A DNA stretch of 9,808 nt. Source: Oscillospiraceae bacterium (GTDB lineage Bacteria > Bacillota > Clostridia > Oscillospirales > Ruminococcaceae). The notes below the pieces were generated by a model. That model was not told the DNA's origin and did no database searches. It was given only the letters and a program-made list of their open reading frames with translations. The translations under genes and the position numbers were made by a program. The first letter of the stretch is position 1. Each line of letters starts with the position of its first letter. Of the stretch, positions 1-5,317 are shown piece by piece. The DNA lies in NCBI GenBank assembly GCA_022792755.1, contig JAAWBP010000080.1, positions 1-9,808 on the forward strand, given 5' to 3'.

Positions 1-768
1 ACCCCGGGCAACTTCACCTTCCGCACCCGGGAATTCGAGCAGATGGAGCTTGAATTCTTCTGCAAGCCCGGAACTGATTTAGAGTGGTTCCAGTACTGGA
101 AAGACGCTTGTAAAAACTGGCTGCTCTCCCTTGGGATCAAGGAGGAGAATATCCGGCTGCGCGACCATGAGCAGGAGGAGCTTTCCCACTATTCCAATGC
201 GACGACCGATATCGAATTCGTCTTCCCGTTCGGCTGGGGTGAGCTTTGGGGGATCGCCGACCGGACGGATTTCGACCTGACCCAGCACATCAACCACAGC
301 GGCAAAGCGCTGGATTATTTTGACCCTGAAACCAACGAGCGGTATGTCCCCTATGTCATAGAGCCTTCCCTCGGCGCAGACCGTGTGGCGCTCGCCTTCC
401 TCTGCGACGCTTATGACGAGGAGGTCGTGGACGAGGCAAAGAACGACGTGCGGACGGTTCTCCGCCTTCACCCGGCGCTCGCGCCCTTCAAAGCCTGTGT
501 CCTGCCGCTTTCCAAAAAGCTTTCGGAAAAAGCGGGGGAGATTTACGCGGAGCTTGCAAAGGATTACACAGTTGATTACGATGAATCCGGTTCGATCGGT
601 AAACGGTACCGCCGTCAGGACGAAATCGGCACCCCGTTTTGCATCACGGTCGACTTTGAAACGGAGGGAGACGGCTGTGTGACGGTCCGCGACCGCGACA
701 CGATGGAGCAGGAAAGAATCCCGGTTTCCGGGCTGAAAGATTACATCGCACAGCGCATCGCGTTTTAA
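1..768 (+). CDS. glyS: Glycyl-tRNA synthetase, single-chain type, 3' portion (5' end outside window)
   Basis: This is the C-terminal part (about 255 residues of a protein usually near 460) of class II glycyl-tRNA synthetase, which charges tRNA-Gly with glycine in the cytoplasm. The reading frame is open from base 1 and reads TPGNFTFRTREFEQMELEFF, so the ATG at 43 is internal and the gene starts upstream of the window. The stretch FPFGWGELWGIADRTDFDL and the class II motif 3 (EPSLGADRVALAFL, about residues 122-135 of the fragment) identify the family. The last ~100 residues (starting near LAPFKACVLPL) form the anticodon-binding domain. The protein ends in AQRIAF with a TAA stop at 766-768. The rmlA ribosome binding site follows directly, so glyS is probably cotranscribed with the sugar genes. 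Identity is clear; only the missing 5' end limits the entry. Confidence 0.96.
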   Translation, partial: TPGNFTFRTREFEQMELEFFCKPGTDLEWFQYWKDACKNWLLSLGIKEENIRLRDHEQEELSHYSNATTDIEFVFPFGWGELWGIADRTDFDLTQHINHSGKALDYFDPETNERYVPYVIEPSLGADRVALAFLCDAYDEEVVDEAKNDVRTVLRLHPALAPFKACVLPLSKKLSEKAGEIYAELAKDYTVDYDESGSIGKRYRRQDEIGTPFCITVDFETEGDGCVTVRDRDTMEQERIPVSGLKDYIAQRIAF

Positions 769-773
769 TGAAA

Positions 774-780
774 AGGAGGA
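774..780 (+). promoter_or_regulatory. Ribosome binding site that sets the rmlA start
   Basis: AGGAGGA lies 8 bases before the ATG at 789. An earlier in-frame ATG at 768 overlaps the glyS stop (TAATG) but would place this site inside the coding region and add seven residues (MKRRKAG) before the conserved N-terminus MKGIILAGG. The ATG at 789 is therefore preferred. Confidence 0.8.
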
Positions 781-788
781 AAGCTGGA

Positions 789-1667
789 ATGAAAGGGATT
801 ATCCTAGCGGGGGGAGCGGGAACGAGGCTCTACCCCTCCACCATCGCCTGTTCGAAGCAGATCCTCACCGTTTACGATAAACCGATGATCTATTACCCGC
901 TCTCCACCCTGATGCTCGCCGGGATCAAGGAGGTGCTGGTTATCTCCACCCCGCGCGACCTGCCGGTGTTCGAGGAGCTTTTAGGGGACGGAAGCCAGTT
1001 TGGGATGCAGTTTTCTTATAAAGTGCAGACCGAGCCCCGCGGCCTCGCGGATGCATTCATCCTCGGGGAGGAATTTATTGGAAAAGACAATGTCTGCCTG
1101 GTTTTGGGGGATAATATCTTTTACGGTTACGGCTTTTCAGAGCGGCTCAAGGCGGCCGCGTCCCGCAGGACGGGGGCGACGATTTTCGGCTATCACGTCA
1201 GCAACCCGACCGATTTCGGCGTAGTCGACTTTGACGAGGACTGGAACGTCCTTTCCATCGAGGAAAAACCGAAGGTTCCAAAATCGAATTATGCGGTGCC
1301 GGGGCTGTATTTTTACGACAACCGGGTGGTTGAAATCGCGAAGAACGTCAAGCCTTCCGCCCGCGGCGAGATTGAGATCACCAGCGTCAACAACGCCTAT
1401 CTTGAGCTGGGTGAGCTGAAGGTAGAGCTGTTCGGCCGCGGCATGGCCTGGCTGGACACCGGCAACCACCGCGCGATGCTCGCCGCCGCCAACTTTATCG
1501 AGGCGGTGCAGACCAGACAGGGGCTTTACGTTGCCTGCCTGGAGGAGATCGCCTACCGGAACGGCTTTATCGATAAGGAACAGCTGTTAAAGCAGGCGGA
1601 GCGGCTGAAGACGACCGAATACGGCCAGTACCTGTACCAGGTTGCCGAGACTGTAAAAGTAAAATAG
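789..1667 (+). CDS. rfbA: Glucose-1-phosphate thymidylyltransferase (RmlA)
   Basis: This enzyme makes dTDP-glucose from dTTP and glucose-1-phosphate, the first step of dTDP-L-rhamnose synthesis in the cytoplasm. With the ATG at 789 it is 292 residues, the usual length for RmlA. Visible motifs are the nucleotide-binding LAGGAGTR (6-13), SKQ with its lysine at 23, YDKPMIYYPLSTLMLAGI (29-46), LVLGDNIFYG (104-113), EEKP (158-161), GLYFYD (172-177), RGEIEIT (192-198) and AWLDTG (220-225). Two conserved spots differ from what I recall as consensus: SKQILTVYDKP instead of SKQLLPIYDKP, and DTGNH instead of DTGTH. All catalytic-type residues I can recognise are kept, so activity is expected. The gene sits 20 bases after glyS and 12 bases before rmlD, consistent with one operon. 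Confidence 0.96.
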   Translation: MKGIILAGGAGTRLYPSTIACSKQILTVYDKPMIYYPLSTLMLAGIKEVLVISTPRDLPVFEELLGDGSQFGMQFSYKVQTEPRGLADAFILGEEFIGKDNVCLVLGDNIFYGYGFSERLKAAASRRTGATIFGYHVSNPTDFGVVDFDEDWNVLSIEEKPKVPKSNYAVPGLYFYDNRVVEIAKNVKPSARGEIEITSVNNAYLELGELKVELFGRGMAWLDTGNHRAMLAAANFIEAVQTRQGLYVACLEEIAYRNGFIDKEQLLKQAERLKTTEYGQYLYQVAETVKVK

Positions 1668-1679
1668 CGGAGGCAGAGG

Positions 1680-2561
1680 ATGAATATTCTGATTACCGGC
1701 TGCAACGGGCAGCTCGGGAGTGAACTTGCAAAAAATCTAAAAGATGGGTATACCGAGCTCGGGCCCATTCCGGATGCGCTCCGGGATGCGCAGGTGGTCT
1801 GCGTCGACGTGGCCGAAATGGACATCACGAATTATGACGCGGTCGTCGACCTGGCCGAAGAGCTGGAGCTCGACGTGATCATCAACTGCGCGGCCTATAC
1901 CAATGTAAACGGCTGCGAAACCGATTCGGACGCTGCCTTCCGCGTCAATGCCATCGGCGCGCGGAATCTTGCGATGGCGGCGGAGCGGTTCGGGGCGAAG
2001 CTCATCCATGTCTCCACCGACTATGTCTTTGCGGGGGACGGCTCTGTCCCCTACACCGAATGGGATCTCTGCGATCCGCAGAGCGTTTACGGGAAGACGA
2101 AATACCTGGGAGAGCAGTATGTCCGCGACTTCTGCTCCCGGTATTTTATCGTCCGCACCGCCTGGCTTTACGGCTATGTTGGTAACAATTTTGTCAAGAC
2201 CATGCTGCGGCTCGCACGGGAGAAGGGCGGGGCGAAGGTGGTGGCCGACCAGCGCGGCAACCCGACCAATGCGGCCGACCTCGCCCATCACATCCTCAAG
2301 CTCGCCGCAACGGAGCAGTACGGCATCTACCACTGCACCGGGGCGGGGGAATGCAGCTGGTACGATTTCGCCTCCAAAATCGTGGAGTACGCCGGAATTC
2401 CGGCAGCGATCACCCCCTGCACGACGGAGGAATACCCCACCCCTGCAAAACGCCCGGCCTATTCCTCCCTCGACAACCGGATGCTCCGGAATACCGTCGG
2501 GGACGAGATGCGGGACTGGCAGGATGCGCTCAAGTGCTATCTCGAACATCTTGAAGGCTGA
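1680..2561 (+). CDS. rfbD: dTDP-4-dehydrorhamnose reductase (RmlD)
   Basis: RmlD carries out the last step of dTDP-L-rhamnose synthesis, an NAD(P)H-dependent reduction of dTDP-4-keto-rhamnose. It is a 293-residue short-chain dehydrogenase/reductase of normal length. The sequence shows the Rossmann glycine motif TGCNGQLG (6-13), INCAAYTNVNGCE (68-80), the VSTDYVFAGDG stretch (111-121) that carries the active-site Thr/Asp region, and the catalytic YGKTK pair Tyr137/Lys141. RTAWLYG (159-165) and the later NPTNAADLA segment are also family-typical. GGAGG at 1669-1673 stands 6 bases before the ATG. The gene follows rmlA directly, whereas many rml operons place rmlC between these two genes. A short hairpin overlaps the stop codon but has no T-tract. 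Confidence 0.95.
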   Translation: MNILITGCNGQLGSELAKNLKDGYTELGPIPDALRDAQVVCVDVAEMDITNYDAVVDLAEELELDVIINCAAYTNVNGCETDSDAAFRVNAIGARNLAMAAERFGAKLIHVSTDYVFAGDGSVPYTEWDLCDPQSVYGKTKYLGEQYVRDFCSRYFIVRTAWLYGYVGNNFVKTMLRLAREKGGAKVVADQRGNPTNAADLAHHILKLAATEQYGIYHCTGAGECSWYDFASKIVEYAGIPAAITPCTTEEYPTPAKRPAYSSLDNRMLRNTVGDEMRDWQDALKCYLEHLEG

Positions 2562-2611
2562 ACAGCCTTGTCAAAACGATAAAAACTGCGAAGCGAAAAA
2601 GGAGCAGAGCG

Positions 2612-3670
2612 ATGAAAACCTATCTGGTAACAGGCGGCGCCGGCTTTATCGGCTCCAATTTTATCCTTTATATGCTGGAGAAATACAATGACGTCAAGCT
2701 GGTCAATCTGGACAAGCTGACCTATGCAGGCAACCTCGAGAATTTAAAGTCGGTGGAAAACCATCCGAATTACGTCTTTGTCCAGGGGGATATCTGCGAC
2801 CGCGCTGCGGTCGAGGCCCTGTTCAAGCAGTATGATTTTGATTATGTGGTCAACTTTGCGGCGGAAAGCCATGTCGACCGCTCGATCAGTGACCCCGAGA
2901 TCTTTGTGAAAACAAACGTCCTCGGCACGGTCAACCTTCTGAATATCGCCAAAAACGCCTGGCAGACCGGCGACGACACCTATAACGAAGGGGCGAAGTA
3001 CCTCCAGGTTGCCTCCGACGAGGTCGATGGCGCTCTGGGCGAAACCGGGTTTTTTATGGAGACCACCCCGCTCGATCCGCACAGCCCCTACTCATCCTCT
3101 AAGGCTTCTGCCGACCTGTTTGTCAAAGCATATGGGGATACCTACAAGTTCCCGGTGAACATCACCCGCTGTTCCAACAACTACGGGCCGTACCAGTTCC
3201 CGAAGAAGCTGATCCCGCTGATGATCCACAACACCCTCGGGCACAAAGAACTGCCGATCTACGGCGACGGGATGCAGATCCGCGACTGGCTCTATGTCGA
3301 AGACCACTGCAAGGCAATTGACATGGTCGTCCGGGACGGGAAGCTCGGCGAGGTCTATAATGTGGGCGGACACAATGAACGTCCCAATATTTTCATTGTA
3401 AAGACCATCATTGATTATGTGAAGAACAACGTGGACGGGGAAGTCGGAGAGCATATGATGAAGTATGTCGCCGACCGGAAGGGCCACGACCGCCGGTATG
3501 GGATCGACCCGGAGAAGATCAAGAACGATCTCGGTTGGTATCCTGAGACGGCGTTCGAGGTGGGGATCGTCAAGACGATCCAGTGGTACCTCGATCACGA
3601 GGAATGGATGAACCGCGTCACCAGCGGGGCTTATCAGGAGTACTACGAGAAAATGTATGCGGATCGATAA
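2612..3670 (+). CDS. rfbB: dTDP-glucose 4,6-dehydratase (RmlB)
   Basis: RmlB converts dTDP-glucose to dTDP-4-keto-6-deoxyglucose, the second step of dTDP-rhamnose synthesis. It is a 352-residue extended SDR protein of normal length. The NAD-binding TGGAGFIGSN is at residues 7-16, NLDKLTYAGN at 32-41, NFAAESHVDRSI at 81-92, and the catalytic YSSSK has Tyr160 and Lys164. NNYGPYQFPKKLIP and DWLYVEDHC follow as expected. The active-site loop reads QVASDEVDGALG (132-143) instead of the usual STDEVYG. Asp136 and Glu137 are kept, but Thr is Ser135 and Tyr is Asp139. AAGGAG at 2599-2604 stands 7 bases before the ATG. The gap from rmlD is 50 bases. The family assignment is firm; the loop variation may matter for rate or substrate but does not by itself imply loss of function. 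Confidence 0.95.
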   Translation: MKTYLVTGGAGFIGSNFILYMLEKYNDVKLVNLDKLTYAGNLENLKSVENHPNYVFVQGDICDRAAVEALFKQYDFDYVVNFAAESHVDRSISDPEIFVKTNVLGTVNLLNIAKNAWQTGDDTYNEGAKYLQVASDEVDGALGETGFFMETTPLDPHSPYSSSKASADLFVKAYGDTYKFPVNITRCSNNYGPYQFPKKLIPLMIHNTLGHKELPIYGDGMQIRDWLYVEDHCKAIDMVVRDGKLGEVYNVGGHNERPNIFIVKTIIDYVKNNVDGEVGEHMMKYVADRKGHDRRYGIDPEKIKNDLGWYPETAFEVGIVKTIQWYLDHEEWMNRVTSGAYQEYYEKMYADR

Positions 3671-3678
3671 TCCGTGTT

Positions 3679-3712
3679 CGTTCACATCGGCTCACAGGGG
3701 CCGGTGTGAACG
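3679..3712 (+). other. Intergenic stem-loop between rmlB and the ABC permease
   Basis: CGTTCACATCGG (3679-3690) pairs with CCGGTGTGAACG (3701-3712). This is a 12-bp stem with a single G:U pair and a 10-base loop, lying 8 bases after the rmlB stop. The downstream bases (TTCCCGCG) are not a T-tract, so a classical intrinsic terminator is not supported. It could instead be an attenuation or mRNA-processing site, or an operator palindrome, in the longest gap inside the operon (86 bases). Confidence 0.6.
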
Positions 3713-3742
3713 TTCCCGCGTTTAAGCGGCCGAAATGGATTT

Positions 3743-3747
3743 GGAGG
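3743..3747 (+). promoter_or_regulatory. Ribosome binding site for the ABC permease (TTG start)
   Basis: GGAGG is the only strong Shine-Dalgarno-like site in this gap. It stands 9 bases before an in-frame TTG at 3757 and 12 before a second TTG at 3760. An out-of-frame ATG at 3752, 4 bases downstream, opens only a three-codon frame (Met-Val-Cys-stop) whose TGA overlaps the TTG at 3760. Initiation at TTG is therefore inferred, possibly helped or hindered by the tiny frame. Confidence 0.6.
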
Positions 3748-3756
3748 TGGTATGGT

Positions 3757-4536
3757 TTGTTGACGGAACTCAAGGAGCTGAAACGGCGCAATTTTCTTCT
3801 CTACTATCTCACAGCCCGGGACTTCAAGGTGAAATACCGCCGTTCCGTGCTGGGAATCCTTTGGAGCGTCCTCAACCCTTTGCTGATGATGTTCGTCGTG
3901 TCGGCAGTCTTTTCCTATATTTTCCGGCAGGATATTGAAAACTTCCCGGTTTACTTGATTTTGGGCCAGGTGGTCTTCAACTTCCTGTCAGAGTCGACGA
4001 ATCTGGCGATGAATTCGGTGCTCGGAGCGGCGCCGCTGATCAAAAAAGTATATGTTCCCAAGTACATCTTCCCGTTTGAAAAGGTTCTCTTTTCATTCGT
4101 CAATTTTCTGATCTCGTTTATCGCTGTCGCCATCGTCCTGATTATCTATCAGGTTCCGCTGTCGTTTACGGCGTTTTTGCTCCCGTTACTTATGCTCTAT
4201 CTGTTTCTTTTCTGCCTGGGGATCGGGCTGCTGCTCTCTTCTGTGGCGGTGCTGTTCCGCGACATTATCCACCTTTACGGCGTCATCATCACGGCATGGA
4301 CCTACCTCACGCCAATCTTTTACCCGGTCACGGCGCTGGAGGGGACCTTTATGCGCCAGGTGATGGAGTTTAACCCGATGTTCCATTACGTCGATTACAT
4401 GAGGCAGATCGTCTTGTACCATTCGGTTCCGTCTTTGACCGAAAACCTGATCTGCATCGGGTTCGCCGTCTTGCTTTTGGCGGTCGGGGTCTTTGCCTTT
4501 AAGAAAAACCAGGACAAATTTATTCTTTATATTTAA
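3757..4536 (+). CDS. ABC-2 type polysaccharide export permease (Wzm/RgpC/TagG-like)
   Basis: This is the membrane subunit of an ABC exporter that moves lipid-linked polysaccharide out of the cytoplasm. From the TTG at 3757 it is 259 residues, the family norm. The frame stays open back to an ATG at 3583, but that part overlaps the rmlB end and lies before the ribosome binding site. The N-terminus LLTELKELKRR and the amphipathic RDFKVKYRRSVLGILWSVLNP segment (about 21-40) are typical of O-antigen and rhamnan exporters. About six hydrophobic segments are visible, roughly at 36-56, 64-84, 110-132, 138-164, 172-192 and 229-248. LFRDI (166-170) and NPMFHYVDYMRQI (206-218) are conserved family spots. 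The ATPase gene follows after 12 bases and is the evident partner. The start codon is the main uncertainty. Confidence 0.9.
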   Translation: MLTELKELKRRNFLLYYLTARDFKVKYRRSVLGILWSVLNPLLMMFVVSAVFSYIFRQDIENFPVYLILGQVVFNFLSESTNLAMNSVLGAAPLIKKVYVPKYIFPFEKVLFSFVNFLISFIAVAIVLIIYQVPLSFTAFLLPLLMLYLFLFCLGIGLLLSSVAVLFRDIIHLYGVIITAWTYLTPIFYPVTALEGTFMRQVMEFNPMFHYVDYMRQIVLYHSVPSLTENLICIGFAVLLLAVGVFAFKKNQDKFILYI

Positions 4537-4548
4537 GGGGGTAGGGGC

Positions 4549-5292
4549 GTGCAGGATCGTCTGGCGATTAAGGTGGACGGCGTTTCCATGCATTTCAATA
4601 TGTCTGCGGAGAAGCTGGACAGCTTGAAGGAGTATTTTATCAAGCTGGTCAAGCGGCAGCTTTTTTTCAAGGATTTTGTCGCGGTCAACAACATATCGCT
4701 CGAGATCGAAAAGGGCGAGGTGTTCGGGATCGTCGGAACCAACGGCTCCGGAAAGAGCACGCTGTTGAAGATTATCTCGGGGATTTTGAAGCCGACGAGC
4801 GGGTCGGTTGAGATCAACGGTGTCATCGCGCCTTTGATCGAGCTGGGTGCGGGCTTTGACGGCGACCTGACTGCGCGGGAGAATATCTATTTGAATGGGG
4901 CGATCCTTGGGTACAGCAAGCCTTTCATCGAGGAGCATTTTGACCGGATCGTCGACTTTGCCGAGCTCCGGGACTTTTTAGACGTCCCGATCAAGAACTA
5001 TTCTTCCGGCATGGTGGCTCGGATCGCTTTTGCGATTGCGACCATTATCAAGCCGGATATCCTGATTGTAGATGAAATCCTGTCTGTTGGGGACTTCTTG
5101 TTCCAGCAAAAATGCGAGCAGAGGATCAACGAATTGATGGCGGGCGGGACGACGGTTGTCATCGTCTCCCATTCGATTGAGCAGATCGAGCGTCTCTGCG
5201 ACCGCGTCCTCTGGATCGAAAAGGGCGACCAGCGGATGCTCGGCGCGACCGGTGAGGTCTGCGAGGCGTACCGGAATTTGCAGCATACGTAA
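4549..5292 (+). CDS. Polysaccharide ABC exporter ATPase (RgpD/TagH/short Wzt-like)
   Basis: This is the nucleotide-binding subunit that powers the exporter, acting at the inner face of the membrane. It is 247 residues with a GTG start, behind purine-rich AAGGGGG (4535-4541) and TAGGGG (4542-4547). In order: an N-terminal lead SLKEYFIKLVKRQLFFKDF typical of polysaccharide exporters, Walker A GTNGSGKST (63-71), the Q-loop region with the subfamily signature IELGAGFDGDLTARENIYLNG (97-117), the ABC signature YSSGM (151-155), Walker B ILIVDE (171-176) and the switch histidine His208. The protein ends shortly after the core. It lacks the extra C-terminal domain of about 150-200 residues by which long Wzt proteins bind capped O-antigen chains. 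This agrees with the short RgpD/TagH kind. Paired with the upstream permease. Confidence 0.94.
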   Translation: MQDRLAIKVDGVSMHFNMSAEKLDSLKEYFIKLVKRQLFFKDFVAVNNISLEIEKGEVFGIVGTNGSGKSTLLKIISGILKPTSGSVEINGVIAPLIELGAGFDGDLTARENIYLNGAILGYSKPFIEEHFDRIVDFAELRDFLDVPIKNYSSGMVARIAFAIATIIKPDILIVDEILSVGDFLFQQKCEQRINELMAGGTTVVIVSHSIEQIERLCDRVLWIEKGDQRMLGATGEVCEAYRNLQHT

Positions 5293-5317
5293 AGGATTGG
5301 GGTGTTGAGAGGCTGCT

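Noticed and set aside
768..788. ATG at 768 overlapping the glyS stop, as an rmlA start by translational coupling
   Set aside because: It has no ribosome binding site of its own in good position, while AGGAGGA sits ideally for the ATG at 789 where the conserved protein begins.
2554..2569. Short hairpin AAGGCT-GAAC-AGCCTT overlapping the rmlD stop codon, considered as a terminator
   Set aside because: The stem is only 6 bp, there is no T-tract after it, and rmlB follows with its own good ribosome binding site.
2568..2600. TTGTCA-like promoter box between rmlD and rmlB
   Set aside because: No acceptable -10 sequence lies at the right spacing; the A-rich stretch is better explained as the lead to the ribosome binding site.
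3583..3756. N-terminal extension of the permease frame back to an ATG inside rmlB
   Set aside because: The added residues are polar and arginine-rich, overlap the well-supported rmlB end, and precede the only good ribosome binding site. The shorter 259-residue form matches the family length.
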